From Acidimicrobiia bacterium (lineage in GTDB: Bacteria; Actinomycetota; Acidimicrobiia; Spongiisociales; Spongiisociaceae): 62,080 nucleotides of DNA. Location: the NCBI GenBank assembly GCA_022827785.1, contig JAJEIM010000010.1:1-62080 (forward strand), given 5' to 3'. The stretch's first letter is position 1. Each line of letters begins with the position of its first letter. Below, one piece after another: positions 17,001-26,315 of the stretch. The notes beneath the pieces were generated by a model. It did no database searches, had not been told where the DNA came from, and saw nothing but the letters and a program-made list of their open reading frames with translations. A program made the position numbers and the translations under genes.

Positions 17001-18019
17001 CAGCCCGGCCCGTACTCGACAAACACCCGGTAGGTGGGCCGGGATGTGACGAGCGTAAGGGCCTCCTGCACCCGCGACAGCGGGAACCGGGCCGTCACGA
17101 GGCGGTCGAGGTCGTCAGCGATGACTCCGGAACGGATAACGGCCGCCGCGCGTCGCCAATCCTCCGGCTCCTGGTTGAACACGCCCACGATCGACACCTC
17201 ATCGCGATGAGCCTGATCGGCTGCGACACCGACCGTGGCCTCCGGGTCGAATGCGCTGTAAAGGACGACAGAACCGCCCGGCGCCACCATCTCGACCGCG
17301 AGGTCCAAGCCTCCCATGGCGGTCACGAACACCACATCCTGGAGGCCTCCGACCCGGCAGGCCTCGCCGGGCTGCGCCACCCAGTCAGCACCGGCCTCCG
17401 CGGCTTCCCTGCGCCTTTCCTCCGAGATGTCCACCACCCCGATGGCCGCGGCGCCCTCGACGCGGACCAGGGCCATGTGGAGCCGCCCCATGAACCCCCC
17501 GCCGATGACGGCCACCCGTGCCCCCGGCGTAAAACCGGCTCTCCGCAGTGAATGGACCGAGCAGGCGATGGGCTCGCCCATCGCGGCATGGAGCATGGGA
17601 GCATTCCCGACCGGGTAAGTCGACTTCGCGTCCACCGAGATGGTTTCCACGAACCCTCCGAAACTGAAGGTACCGTCCGACAGAGAGCGACCCTGGCGGT
17701 ACCGGCAGAGGGCGGTCCTGCCCCGCCGGCACGGTCCGCAGGTCAGGCACCGGGTGAGCAGGTCGACCGTCACCGCGTCGCCGACCTGTGGAGAGCCCTC
17801 CAGAGCATCCACTCCGGATCCGACCTCCACCACCGACCCGGAGACCTCGTGACCGGGAGAAACGGGACACCAACGCTTGTCGCCGGCGAAGATTCTCCGC
17901 TCGAAGGTGCATACACCGCATGCGGCCAACTCGACCAGCACCTGGTCCGAGCCCGGGGTGGGATACGGCTCGTCGCGAAGCTCCACCTGGCCGGGCCCGG
18001 TGATGACGGCCGCCCTCAC
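17000..18019 (-). CDS. zinc-dependent alcohol/polyol dehydrogenase
   Basis: 339 residues of the medium-chain dehydrogenase family. Catalytic-zinc residues C37 and H57-E58; structural-zinc cysteines C91, C94, C97, C105; Rossmann motif VIGGGFMG near 171-178. It would oxidise a secondary alcohol or polyol to a ketone with NAD(P)+. As first gene of the operon it probably supplies the ketose used by the kinase. GTG start at 18019 behind an AAGG site. Sorbitol- or threonine-dehydrogenase-like activities are alternatives. Confidence 0.85.
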   Translation of the reverse strand: MRAAVITGPGQVELRDEPYPTPGSDQVLVELAACGVCTFERRIFAGDKRWCPVSPGHEVSGSVVEVGSGVDALEGSPQVGDAVTVDLLTRCLTCGPCRRGRTALCRYRQGRSLSDGTFSFGGFVETISVDAKSTYPVGNAPMLHAAMGEPIACSVHSLRRAGFTPGARVAVIGGGFMGRLHMALVRVEGAAAIGVVDISEERRREAAEAGADWVAQPGEACRVGGLQDVVFVTAMGGLDLAVEMVAPGGSVVLYSAFDPEATVGVAADQAHRDEVSIVGVFNQEPEDWRRAAAVIRSGVIADDLDRLVTARFPLSRVQEALTLVTSRPTYRVFVEYGPG

Positions 18020-18104
18020 CGGGACCTTCTCGACCTGACGGGAGGAAAACGGCTGGCGGACGCCTGTGGAAACACCCGCGGGATGGTAACCGGCGGGGCG
18101 GGAA

Positions 18105-19022
18105 TCACACCTCCTGCCGGCGGGCAGCGCGGATGCGGACCACGTCAGTCACGACCACCCCCGACAGCACCAGCGCCCCGCCCAGCAGGATGCCGGGCTG
18201 GACCCGCTCGTCGAGGATCACGACCCCGGCGATGACGGCGACCAGGGGGATCAGGTAGGCGATGACCGACGAGAAAACGACCGGAACGTGACGGATCAGG
18301 AAGTAGTAGAGGGTGAGCGGCAGGAACATCCCGATGGTGCCGGAGTAGAGGATCGCCAGGAGGCCGGTGGGGCTATGGCCGAACGGCGCGCCATCGAGCG
18401 CCAGTGCCACCGCCCACTGGACGGCGCTCCCCGCAGCCAACTGGACTCCCGTGACGCCGAGCACCGAGTATTGCCCGGCGTGGCGCTTGGCATATACGCC
18501 CGCGAACGAGATGAGCACCACGCTGGTCAGGCCCATCACGCCGGCCATGATCGGGTCGCCGCCTTCGGTTATCCCGGAGTCCCCGATCAGGATAAGAGCC
18601 GCTATTCCCACCAGGCCGAGCAACAGGCCGAACACGGTTCCGCCGTTGAGGCGCTCGTTGGTCAGCATGAAATGGGCGACCAGGGCGGTTCCGAGGGGGA
18701 TCAGGGCGTTCACGAGGGTAACGAAACCGGCGGAGGCGTTGGCCAGCGCCACGTATCTGGCCTGCTGGGGCAACGCCACGCTGAGGAGCGCCAGCACAAG
18801 ACCGATGCGAAGCTCCGCCGGACCCACCAGGTTCTTTCGGCGCATCAGGCCGATCATCAGCCAGACCGACACGGCGGCGACCAGAGACCCGCCCGCGGCC
18901 ATGGTCGAGGGGCCGATTCCCTCGCCGAGGCCGATCCTCGCTGCGATCGGAGAGGTGCCCCACGACAGGCTAATGATCCCGAGGATCACCCAGATCCGTT
19001 GGTTGGTGATCCGCAGGCTCAC
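18105..19022 (-). CDS. DMT-superfamily (EamA) transporter
   Basis: 305 residues with ten predicted helices in two EamA repeats; the second repeat includes VVFSSVIAYLIPLVAVIAGV and the LDERVQP loop seen in many EamA exporters. It probably exports a small metabolite or amino acid. GTG start behind TAGGA. It lies 85 bases upstream of the dehydrogenase gene on the same strand and may head that operon or stand alone. Confidence 0.85.
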   Translation of the reverse strand: MSLRITNQRIWVILGIISLSWGTSPIAARIGLGEGIGPSTMAAGGSLVAAVSVWLMIGLMRRKNLVGPAELRIGLVLALLSVALPQQARYVALANASAGFVTLVNALIPLGTALVAHFMLTNERLNGGTVFGLLLGLVGIAALILIGDSGITEGGDPIMAGVMGLTSVVLISFAGVYAKRHAGQYSVLGVTGVQLAAGSAVQWAVALALDGAPFGHSPTGLLAILYSGTIGMFLPLTLYYFLIRHVPVVFSSVIAYLIPLVAVIAGVVILDERVQPGILLGGALVLSGVVVTDVVRIRAARRQEV

Positions 19023-19038
19023 CTCGCCATCCTAGGGG

Positions 19039-19072
19039 GTGGCCGGTTCGCTTCCTTCGGGAGTCCGGCCAC
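19039..19072. promoter_or_regulatory. 8-bp inverted repeat in a divergent promoter region
   Basis: GTGGCCGG (19039-19046) and CCGGCCAC (19065-19072) are perfect complements with an 18-base spacer. The site lies between the DMT transporter and the divergent FAD-oxidase gene and could be an operator or a leader hairpin of the DMT gene. Confidence 0.35.
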
Positions 19073-19134
19073 AGGCCAGGTCGATCCGCGGGTAACGTCA
19101 ACACGCGTGAGTCTCCCCGGAACAGGAGGTCGGA

Positions 19135-20742
19135 TTGGCCGGGAGGATGAAGTACTGGGGATGGGGTTTCGAGGGCGAGGCTCTGTCCGTCGCCGAGCGG
19201 GACAGCCTCCTCTCCACCTTGGAAGAGGACTTCGGGATCCGGCCGACCACCGAAGGACGCACTCCAGGCATCGCCGACATAGACCTCCCCGATTCCCGTC
19301 TGAGCATCCCGGCCGGTCTGGGCAGGATCTGCACCCGGGAACCCTACGAGCGGATCCTCCATAGCTTCGGGCAGTCCCAACCCGACTCGATCCGTATCTT
19401 CGCCCGTGACTTCGCCCACGCTCCCGACGTGGTGGCCTACCCGAGGGACGAGCAGGACGTACTGGCCCTCTTCGAGTGGGCCGGCGACGCAGGTGCGGCC
19501 CTGATCCCCTTCGGAGGAGGATCTTCGGTGGTGGGAGGAGTCACCCCAGATGTCGGTGATGGATTCGGAGCAACGATCACGGTCGACACAAGCCGGATGA
19601 ACCGGGTACTGGAGGTCGACGCCCACTCCCGGGCGGCCCGCATCCAGGGAGGCGCCCGCGGTCCGGAACTGGAGGCCGCGCTGAAACCGCACGGCATGAC
19701 GCTGCGGCATTTCCCCCAGTCCTTCGAGCACTCGACGCTGGGCGGATGGATCGCCACCCGGTCCGGCGGCCATTTCGCCACCCTCTACACCCACATCGAC
19801 GACCTGGTGGAGAGCGTGACCATGGTCACCCCCGCCGGCAGGATCGAGTCGAGACGGCTACCCGGATCGGGTGCCGGACCGAGTCCGGATCGGCTGGTGC
19901 TCGGCTCCGAGGGGTCGCTCGGGATCATCACCGAGGCATGGGTGCGCCTCCAGGGCAGGGTGAGGTTCAAGGCCACGGCAGGGTTCAGGTACTCCGGATT
20001 CCTCCAGGCCGCCCGGGCGGTCCGGGCAATCGCCCAGGCCGGCCTCTATCCGGCGAACGTGAGGATCGTCGACGGCGTGGAACTCCAGGTCAACGGGGCC
20101 GGTGACGGATCGTTCACCCTGCTGGTCGTGTCGTTCGAGTCGTCCGACCACCCGGTGGAAGCCTGGATGGACCGCGCCGCGGAGTGCGCGCAGGACTGCG
20201 GGGGAATACCGGACGGGGACTGGCGCACCGACCCCGGCGCTCACCTCAAGGGCGCCGTGGGCGCCTGGCGCAACGCCTTCATCCGGATGCCTTACAACCG
20301 GGAGGCGCTCACCCCCGTGGGCATCATTTCCGACACCTTCGAGTCGGCCATCACCTGGGACCGCTTCGAGACCTTCTACAGCACCGTCGCCGAGGCCACC
20401 AGGGAAGCCATCAGGGCCGCGACCGGGAGTGACGGCGCCGTGTCATGCCGGTTCAGCCACGCCTACCCCGACGGCCCGGCCCCCTACTTCGCATTCCACT
20501 GCGCGGCCGACCCGGCGTCCATGCTCGACCAGTGGTGGGAGATCAAACAGGCGGTGTCGAACGCGGTGATAACCAACGGCGGCACCATCACCCACCACCA
20601 CGCCGTCGGAAGGGATCACCGCCCGTGGTACGAGCAGCAGCGGCCCCGGCTGTTCGGCGATGTGCTGGCCCGTGCCAAGGAACACCTGGACCCCCACGGG
20701 ATACTCAACCCCGGAGCACTGCTGGCGGTCAGGCGGCCCTGA
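19135..20742 (+). CDS. FAD-binding oxidase, alkylglycerone-phosphate-synthase-like
   Basis: 535 residues. The N-terminal KYWGWGFEGE segment and the FAD-binding-4 domain (FGGGSSVVGGV near 128, then TRSGGHFATLYTHIDDLV and LGSEGSLGIITEAWVRL) match bacterial AGPS-like proteins. A C-terminal GGTITHHHAVGRDH motif fits the substrate-site histidines of that family. AGPS makes ether-lipid precursors in eukaryotes; many bacterial homologues are D-lactate/2-hydroxy-acid oxidase relatives, so the true substrate is open. The TTG at 19135 follows AGGAGGT by four bases; the ATG at 19147 is an alternative. An acyl-CoA synthetase follows, which fits a lipid role. Confidence 0.8.
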   Translation: MAGRMKYWGWGFEGEALSVAERDSLLSTLEEDFGIRPTTEGRTPGIADIDLPDSRLSIPAGLGRICTREPYERILHSFGQSQPDSIRIFARDFAHAPDVVAYPRDEQDVLALFEWAGDAGAALIPFGGGSSVVGGVTPDVGDGFGATITVDTSRMNRVLEVDAHSRAARIQGGARGPELEAALKPHGMTLRHFPQSFEHSTLGGWIATRSGGHFATLYTHIDDLVESVTMVTPAGRIESRRLPGSGAGPSPDRLVLGSEGSLGIITEAWVRLQGRVRFKATAGFRYSGFLQAARAVRAIAQAGLYPANVRIVDGVELQVNGAGDGSFTLLVVSFESSDHPVEAWMDRAAECAQDCGGIPDGDWRTDPGAHLKGAVGAWRNAFIRMPYNREALTPVGIISDTFESAITWDRFETFYSTVAEATREAIRAATGSDGAVSCRFSHAYPDGPAPYFAFHCAADPASMLDQWWEIKQAVSNAVITNGGTITHHHAVGRDHRPWYEQQRPRLFGDVLARAKEHLDPHGILNPGALLAVRRP

Positions 20743-20900
20743 GAGCCGGTGGACATGTATCTCGAGGGCGTACGTAGCGAGCGAGGATCCTACCTGGCAG
20801 CATCGGCGCCCAGTAGCTGATTACCGGTCGGACGCGTGGAGTTCCCGGCGAGGCTGATACAGTGAAACTGCGACGAACTTCGTGGTAGCGAGGAGCCCGA

Positions 20901-22544
20901 GTGCCCGATCCGGCGTATGCCAGTGGTGACCGTTCGACACCGTTGCTGCAGGAGACCATCGGCCGGAACCTGGAATCGACTGTTACTCGATTCCCCGACC
21001 GGGACGCTCTCATTTCTGTACACCAGGATATCCGCCAGAGCTACCGAGAGTTCAACGACTCGGTGGACCTGCTGGCCATGGGGTTGCTCCGCCTCGGGCT
21101 CGAGACGGGTGACCGGGTCGGCATCTGGAGTCCCAACTGTGCCGAGTGGGTGTGGATCCAGTACGCCACGGCGAAGATCGGAGTGGTCCTGGTCAACATC
21201 AATCCTGCCTACCGGACCCACGAACTCCGTTACGCGCTAGCCCAATCCGGCTGCCGGGTGCTGGTGTCCGCGCAGGCTCATCTCTCTTCGAACTACCGGG
21301 AGATAGTGGCGGAGGTGGAGGACGAGCTACCCGACCTGGAGCGGGTGATCTTCCTGGGATCCCCGGAGTGGGACGACCTGATGGCGCCGGCTGAGGACGG
21401 GATGGACCGGATCCTGGCCGACCGGTCGGCCGGGCTGCATCATGACGACGCCATCAATATCCAGTACACGTCAGGCACCACCGGGTTCCCCAAGGGCGCC
21501 ACGCTCAGCCACGCCAACATCCTCAACAACGGGTTCTTCGTAGGCGAGGCCTGCGCCTACACGGACGAGGACCGGGTGTGCCTCCCCGTCCCCCTCTACC
21601 ACTGCTTCGGGATGGTGCTCGGAACCCTGGCATGCACCACGCACGGTTCCGCCATCGTGCTGCCCGGTCCCGGGTTCGATCCGGGCCAGGTCCTCACCAC
21701 GATCCAGCAGGAGGGCTGCACCAGCCTCTACGGGGTACCGACCATGTTCATCGCCGAACTCGCCCATCCCGACCTGGAGACCTTCGACCTGTCCTCGCTC
21801 CGCACCGGGATCATGGCCGGATCACCCTGCCCGGTGGAGGTGATGAAGCAGGTGATCTCCGACATGAACATGTCCGACGTGACGATCGCCTACGGCATGA
21901 CCGAGACCTCTCCCGTATCGACCCAGACGATGACCACCGACACGATCGACAGGCGGGTCTCCACCGTGGGCCGGGTACATCCCCATGTCGAGATCAAGAT
22001 CATCGACCCCGAGAGCGGCACGACCGTCGAGCGGGGTCAGGACGGCGAGCTCTGTACCCGCGGCTACTCCATCATGCTGGGTTACTGGAACGACCCGCAG
22101 CGGACGGAGGAATCGATCGACGCCGACGGATGGATGCACTCCGGTGACCTGGCCACGATGGATGCGGACGGATACGTGAACATCGTGGGACGGATCAAGG
22201 ACATGATCATCCGGGGCGGCGAGAACATCTATCCGAGGGAGATCGAGGAGTTCCTGTACGGCCATCCGGCCATCGAAGACGTGCAGGTGATCGGCATCCC
22301 GGACGAGAAGTACGGAGAGCAGGTCATGGCGTGGGTGAAGCTGCGGGAGGGAGCCGAGGCGACCGGGGAAGGCATCAAGGACTTCTGCCGGGGCCGGATC
22401 GCCCACTTCAAAGTCCCGGAATACGTCAAGTTCGTGGACAGCTTCCCGATGACGGTCACCGGCAAGATCCGCAAGGTCGAGATGCGGGAAGTATCCATCG
22501 CCGAACTCGAACTCGAGAACGCAGCCCGGATCGAATCCGCCTGA
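20901..22544 (+). CDS. fatty-acyl-CoA synthetase (AMP-binding)
   Basis: 547 residues. AMP-binding motif [11 protein letters not shown] at 189-199, then GMTETSPVS, the GYWNDP and [12 protein letters not shown] hinge motifs, and a C-terminal [10 protein letters not shown] lysine. It resembles FadD35-type medium- or long-chain acyl-CoA ligases. The GTG start is preceded by GAGGAG at good spacing. It lies 158 bases after the AGPS-like gene on the same strand; the gap has no further ORF. Confidence 0.88.
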   Translation: MPDPAYASGDRSTPLLQETIGRNLESTVTRFPDRDALISVHQDIRQSYREFNDSVDLLAMGLLRLGLETGDRVGIWSPNCAEWVWIQYATAKIGVVLVNINPAYRTHELRYALAQSGCRVLVSAQAHLSSNYREIVAEVEDELPDLERVIFLGSPEWDDLMAPAEDGMDRILADRSAGLHHDDAINIQYTSGTTGFPKGATLSHANILNNGFFVGEACAYTDEDRVCLPVPLYHCFGMVLGTLACTTHGSAIVLPGPGFDPGQVLTTIQQEGCTSLYGVPTMFIAELAHPDLETFDLSSLRTGIMAGSPCPVEVMKQVISDMNMSDVTIAYGMTETSPVSTQTMTTDTIDRRVSTVGRVHPHVEIKIIDPESGTTVERGQDGELCTRGYSIMLGYWNDPQRTEESIDADGWMHSGDLATMDADGYVNIVGRIKDMIIRGGENIYPREIEEFLYGHPAIEDVQVIGIPDEKYGEQVMAWVKLREGAEATGEGIKDFCRGRIAHFKVPEYVKFVDSFPMTVTGKIRKVEMREVSIAELELENAARIESA

Positions 22545-22596
22545 GCCCGACCTATCGCGTGGCGAAGCCCTCCGGTTCGCGTCCGTACTCCAGCTC

Positions 22597-22737
22597 ATGA
22601 TCCGTAACAAGGGCCATCCCGTGGTCTTCCTCGGCGCGGGCCTCACCGTCATCGAATCCACGATCCTCTCGGATCCCGGGATGACCTTCTTCGGGCGCGC
22701 GTGGTCCCCGATCGAGCCATCGGACCTGGTGGCGTGA
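22597..22737 (+). other. 46-codon ORF, possible remnant of a larger gene
   Basis: Reads MIRNKGHPVVFLGAGLTVIE and ends FFGRAWSPIEPSDLVA. The frame is open upstream to within the acyl-CoA synthetase stop region, giving a protein-like stretch of about 65 codons that ends like a natural C-terminus. It shows a Rossmann-like hydrophobic strand but I do not recognise the family. No ribosome-binding site is evident. It may be the 3' end of a gene whose front was deleted, or a short non-coding frame. Confidence 0.3.
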
Positions 22738-22741
22738 ACCC

Positions 22742-23131
22742 TTACTCGGGGGCGATGGCCGGGATGCCGAGGGATCGGGCGCCGTCCCCCAGGCGACGGT
22801 CGTAGGTAACTACGCCTTCCAGTACGTCACCGAGTTCCAGGGCTGCGGCCAGATGCAACGCGTCAAGGCTACCGAGCACCACAGGGTCCAGCATGACCGC
22901 CCGCTCGCACACCGCAGTCGAGAGCCTTAGCAGGATCAGGGAATCCAGTAGTCCTCGCGCCCGCGTCATCTGTTCCGAGTCCACCCTTCTGGTGACCCTC
23001 AACAGTTCGGTCCTCACGAGATCACTGGACACCACTTGATCGTCCACCGCATCCCACCAACTGCGTAGTGCAGCCGATTCCGGCTCGAAAAAGAGAAGCT
23101 TCACCGCAGCGGAGGTGTCAAGATAGAACAA
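22742..23131 (-). CDS. VapC-like PIN-domain ribonuclease toxin
   Basis: 129 residues, a usual VapC length. The PIN catalytic acids are visible: D5 (YLDTSAAVK), E42 (RTELLR), D90 (LGSLDALHLA) and D111 (VTYDRRL). It should cleave RNA with Mg2+ and be blocked by the upstream antitoxin. Its start is three bases after the antitoxin stop, so the two are translationally linked. Confidence 0.87.
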   Translation of the reverse strand: MFYLDTSAAVKLLFFEPESAALRSWWDAVDDQVVSSDLVRTELLRVTRRVDSEQMTRARGLLDSLILLRLSTAVCERAVMLDPVVLGSLDALHLAAALELGDVLEGVVTYDRRLGDGARSLGIPAIAPE

Positions 23132-23134
23132 AGG

Positions 23135-23410
23135 TCAGTACCGCTCGGTCTCGCGCATCTCCTCCAACACGTCCGACGGTCGCGGTCCGCCCTGCCGGGG
23201 TCGAACCGGGGGATCCAACTCCCTGCGGGGGCGGAGTGCCGGTCGCGCCAGACCCGACGCGATCAAGGCTTCGATACGATCCGTCTCGGTGGGGACCATC
23301 CGAACAACCGGCCGCCCACGATCCGTGATAGTCACCGATTCGCCGGCTGCCACCCTTCTGACCACAGCCGAAGCGTTCTGCTTCAACGCGCGTATTCCAA
23401 CCTCGGCCAT
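23135..23410 (-). CDS. Phd/YefM-type antitoxin
   Basis: 91 residues. The N-terminal half (GIRALKQNASAVVRRVAAGE, then VTITDRGRPVVRMVP) is a Phd/YefM DNA-binding fold. The C-terminal half is charged and Pro/Arg-rich, as expected for a toxin-wrapping tail. It should neutralise the PIN toxin and repress its own promoter. The ATG at 23410 lies directly behind a palindrome holding a TACAAT box, so the mRNA may begin at or next to the start codon. Confidence 0.85.
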   Translation of the reverse strand: MAEVGIRALKQNASAVVRRVAAGESVTITDRGRPVVRMVPTETDRIEALIASGLARPALRPRRELDPPVRPRQGGPRPSDVLEEMRETERY

Positions 23411-23413
23411 GTT

Positions 23414-23424
23414 CTACATTGTAG
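23414..23424 (-). promoter_or_regulatory. autoregulatory operator overlapping a -10 box
   Basis: CTACA-T-TGTAG is a perfect 5-bp inverted repeat. On the minus strand it contains TACAAT (23423-23418), a good -10 hexamer whose 3' end lies seven bases before the antitoxin ATG. A repressor bound here would block the promoter. The distance suggests a leaderless transcript. Confidence 0.5.
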
Positions 23425-23612
23425 CACAATCGGCCATTGAGCCGGGACCGGTAGCGGTAAATCGAGTCCGGGCGGCATGCTGCCATGGAATAACGGCAGC
23501 GGCGGGTAGCCTCAGGGGTGCGGCCCGGCCTCACCGCCCATCGCCGCTTCAGGGTCATCCGCCGTCGGCGACCCCTACGAAACCAGGCACACGGAACAGG
23601 ATCGTTCGACCG

Positions 23613-24632
23613 GTGAACCCGACCACCAAGGGGATGTTGTGGGCTGTCTCCGCGGTCCTGACCGGCTCCTGGCTGCCGCTGCTCTACCTCTACACCCATG
23701 TCAGCAACGACCCCTTCGTCTGGCGCTCATGGCTGCTGGTATTCCAGGTCGTGATGCTGCTCCCGGTGTTCCTCGTGGTGCCGGCCGGGAACAAGCATCT
23801 GCTGGAGAAGGCCCGGCGGCTCCTGTTCTACTGGGGAGAGGCCGGAGAACCCGTTCGCGTCCGGAAGCCGCTGGACGTGCTGCGAACCCCGGTCCTCTGG
23901 ATGGCGATCTCCTTCGCCCTCGACCTGGCCTTCTGGGTATGGGCGGCGACTCTGATCGATCCGCTGGTGGTGACCATCATCTTCCAGCTGATGCTGATCG
24001 GGATGGTCTGGATGGCGGCCCGGCTGGGCAGGAAGATCTCCAGCGGGCAGGGGTCTTCCCCCCACGTCCTCAGCGGCAAGCACTGGACGCTGATGATCCT
24101 CTCGTTCCTGGGCGCCGCCCTGGTCATCTGGTCGGAGACGGCCGCGGTCGGGACCCTGAACTGGCTGGGCATAGTCCTGGCTTTCCTCGGCACCGTCACG
24201 GCCGTCGGAAGTCTCTGGGGAACCGTCTCCATCGGCCGCATGATGGGGTGGCCAACCCGTAATCACCACGACCTGGTCTGGAACGCCACATTTGCCGCGG
24301 TGGCCGGACGGGTGCTCGCCCTACCCCTGACCCTGGTTGGGGGCTTCCTGTTCTTCCCCCCGTCCGGCGACAGCTTCGGCCTGACCTGGAACCTGGTGGG
24401 CCTCCTGACCCTGACCGGCGTGTTCAACGCGGCCGGGGCCCTCAGCCACCGGTACTCCCTCTACGTGACCTCGAGCCTGAGCGTGCAGCGGATCATGTTC
24501 TTCTCGCCGGTCTTCCAGATGCTCTGGTTGTGGCTCTTCGCCGACGTCTCCATAGCCAACCCCCTAGCCCTCCTGGTCGGGACCGGGATCGTGCTCCTCT
24601 CCAACCTGGGATGGCAGAGTAAGCAGCTGTGA
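23613..24632 (+). CDS. EamA/DMT-like ten-helix membrane transporter
   Basis: About 340 residues with ten predicted helices, starting WAVSAVLTGSWLPLLYLYTH. It carries a hydrophilic loop near residues 70-90 and another near 140-155. It has the size and helix rhythm of DMT transporters but weak sequence marks, so the family assignment is tentative. The GTG at 23613 is preferred; ATG at 23634 is possible. The frame remains open far upstream, but that part overlaps the antitoxin gene and does not look coded. Confidence 0.6.
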   Translation: MNPTTKGMLWAVSAVLTGSWLPLLYLYTHVSNDPFVWRSWLLVFQVVMLLPVFLVVPAGNKHLLEKARRLLFYWGEAGEPVRVRKPLDVLRTPVLWMAISFALDLAFWVWAATLIDPLVVTIIFQLMLIGMVWMAARLGRKISSGQGSSPHVLSGKHWTLMILSFLGAALVIWSETAAVGTLNWLGIVLAFLGTVTAVGSLWGTVSIGRMMGWPTRNHHDLVWNATFAAVAGRVLALPLTLVGGFLFFPPSGDSFGLTWNLVGLLTLTGVFNAAGALSHRYSLYVTSSLSVQRIMFFSPVFQMLWLWLFADVSIANPLALLVGTGIVLLSNLGWQSKQL

Positions 24633-24636
24633 CTAG

Positions 24637-24664
24637 GGCCGGACGAGCCCGGCAGGATCCGGCC
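24637..24664. terminator. hairpin between convergent genes
   Basis: GGCCGGA (24637-24643) and TCCGGCC (24658-24664) form a 7-bp stem between the stops of the transporter and the small membrane protein. No U tract. Confidence 0.4.
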
Positions 24665-24667
24665 GGC

Positions 24668-24931
24668 TCAGGCCGCGGCAGGTTCTGTCGCGTCCCCGGG
24701 CTCATCCTCGTCGAGCGCCCCGTCCAGGGCTTCAACCGGATCGGGATCGGTGTCGCGCCGGCGAAAGAGGGAACCCAGCATGGAGACCCCCACCAGCACC
24801 AGGGCCGCCGGCAGGAGCCACCGGAACGCGGCGATCCCGCTGAATCCGTCGGGAACGACCAGCCTGACCGCGAGCAGGATCAGCACAATCCCGAACCCGA
24901 AGGAGAACACGTTGAATGGATGGCGCTTCAT
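24668..24931 (-). CDS. small two-helix membrane protein
   Basis: 87 residues with two predicted helices (about 8-28 and 38-56) and an acidic C-terminal tail (DTDPDPVEALDGALDEDEPG). The start overlaps the stop of the PspC/LiaF-like gene by ATGA, so it is the second cistron of that unit and probably part of the envelope-stress module. Family not recognised. Confidence 0.65.
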   Translation of the reverse strand: MKRHPFNVFSFGFGIVLILLAVRLVVPDGFSGIAAFRWLLPAALVLVGVSMLGSLFRRRDTDPDPVEALDGALDEDEPGDATEPAAA

Positions 24932-26166
24932 TGCCCGTCCTCCACAATGACCGTTGTCGATGGCTTGCTCGTTCTGGGCAACGTCCGGACCTCGATCTCA
25001 CCTATCCCCACACTGGTGTCAAGGATGATCATTCCGTCGGCGCCATCGGAGGAGTAGTCGGACGTTATCCCTATCCCTTGCCTGGATGTGGTGCCGAAAT
25101 GGTCCCAGGTGCGTATCGACCCGATCCCCACCCGTCCGGATACGTCGGCGGCAACGCCCTGGGGCAGGTAGACGGTCAGTTCACCGATGCCGACCTCGGC
25201 CTCGGCTGCAACCACCCTGCCCGTGAAGTCGACCTCGCGCAGGTCGACCACCAGGCTCCCGACACCGAGACGGTAGGCATCGGGGATCTCGCCCACACGG
25301 GCCGGACGGTGGTATCCGTCTCCGGCGGACGTATCGAACTCAATCGTGTCCGAGGCGAACGACACCAGCACCACCGGTCCGTCACCGGACGTACTGAACT
25401 CAACCGTGTCCGAGGCGACCATTACCAGCACTAGCGGTACGAGCACGATACCCAAGGCGACGAGACCGCCGACGCGCCCGTACCAGGCGCCCACCACCAG
25501 CCCGATACCCACCACCGCCACCAGCACCACCATGTAGTAACGGACGGCGGGGTGGAACCCGGGAACCACCGCGTCCAGGAACCCCAGGGTTCCCAGCAAC
25601 ACCAAGGCGACGCCGACCGTCACCCTGCCCAGGTAGGAGCGATCCCGCGGCGGCGCCGGCGGCTTGCCGGGGGGCCGGGAGGAGGGAGGCTCGGCCGTCG
25701 GCTCTTGGGCCTGTTCGGCCGGCGCCGCCTGCGGGACGTTTGTGGTCTCGGGGCTCCGTCGCTCGGACGCACCAAGATCGCCGCGATACAGCAAGACTCC
25801 GATCCCCAGGAGGACCAGGGCGAAGACCAGCTCACCCCGGACCAGCCTGGTCTCGGAAACCAGCACGAGCGCCGCCAGACCTATGAGGATCACACCCACC
25901 CACCGGCGTGCCGAGCGGTCGCCCGACCATCCCTGTGCAATCGAGCGGGTCTCGCCTTCGTCCGGGATCAGCAGCCAACCGGCTGCGTAGAGGAAGATGC
26001 CGACACCCCCTACCGGCACGAGGATGAGGAACCCCACCCGGACGATCCAAGGCTCGATTCCGAGACGGTGGGCGAGTCCGAGCGCCACGCCGGCGATCCA
26101 GCGGCCTTGGCCGGGTCTGTGGAGCGGTGAATGGCTGCTGTTCGTCATATCCATATCTTGCACCAT
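24928..26166 (-). CDS. PspC-domain protein with LiaF-like C-terminal domain
   Basis: 412 residues. An N-terminal PspC domain (about 20-75, RWIAGVALGLAHRLGIEPW) is followed by transmembrane helices, a Pro-rich cytosolic linker (about 135-180), more helices, and a beta-rich extracytoplasmic domain (about 275-395). The last repeats VGIGELTVYLP, VGIGSIRTW and VGIGEIEV, the pattern of LiaF/cell-wall-active-antibiotic-response domains. LiaF-type proteins restrain envelope-stress kinases. The gene is divergent from just such a kinase, so it is the likely membrane partner. Starts at 26166, 26151 and 26145 are all possible. Confidence 0.82.
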   Translation of the reverse strand: MVQDMDMTNSSHSPLHRPGQGRWIAGVALGLAHRLGIEPWIVRVGFLILVPVGGVGIFLYAAGWLLIPDEGETRSIAQGWSGDRSARRWVGVILIGLAALVLVSETRLVRGELVFALVLLGIGVLLYRGDLGASERRSPETTNVPQAAPAEQAQEPTAEPPSSRPPGKPPAPPRDRSYLGRVTVGVALVLLGTLGFLDAVVPGFHPAVRYYMVVLVAVVGIGLVVGAWYGRVGGLVALGIVLVPLVLVMVASDTVEFSTSGDGPVVLVSFASDTIEFDTSAGDGYHRPARVGEIPDAYRLGVGSLVVDLREVDFTGRVVAAEAEVGIGELTVYLPQGVAADVSGRVGIGSIRTWDHFGTTSRQGIGITSDYSSDGADGMIILDTSVGIGEIEVRTLPRTSKPSTTVIVEDGQ

Positions 26167-26208
26167 TCCGGGCGCCGTGTCCGTGGGGAATCACCCTGAA
26201 ACATCCCC

Positions 26209-26220
26209 CAGACCGGTCTG
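26209..26220. promoter_or_regulatory. 12-bp palindrome CAGACCGGTCTG in a divergent promoter
   Basis: A perfect palindrome lies centrally between the PspC/LiaF-like gene and the divergent sensor kinase gene, with imperfect complementary extension on both sides. It is the best candidate site for the LuxR/NarL-type regulator of the same module. Confidence 0.55.
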
Positions 26221-26315
26221 AGGCCGGGGGTATATCTCCGGTTCCGGGCCCGAACGGCAACCGGACGGTGCCAACATAGGCCGCAAGCATGCCATTCCAG
26301 ACAGGAGGCCAGACG

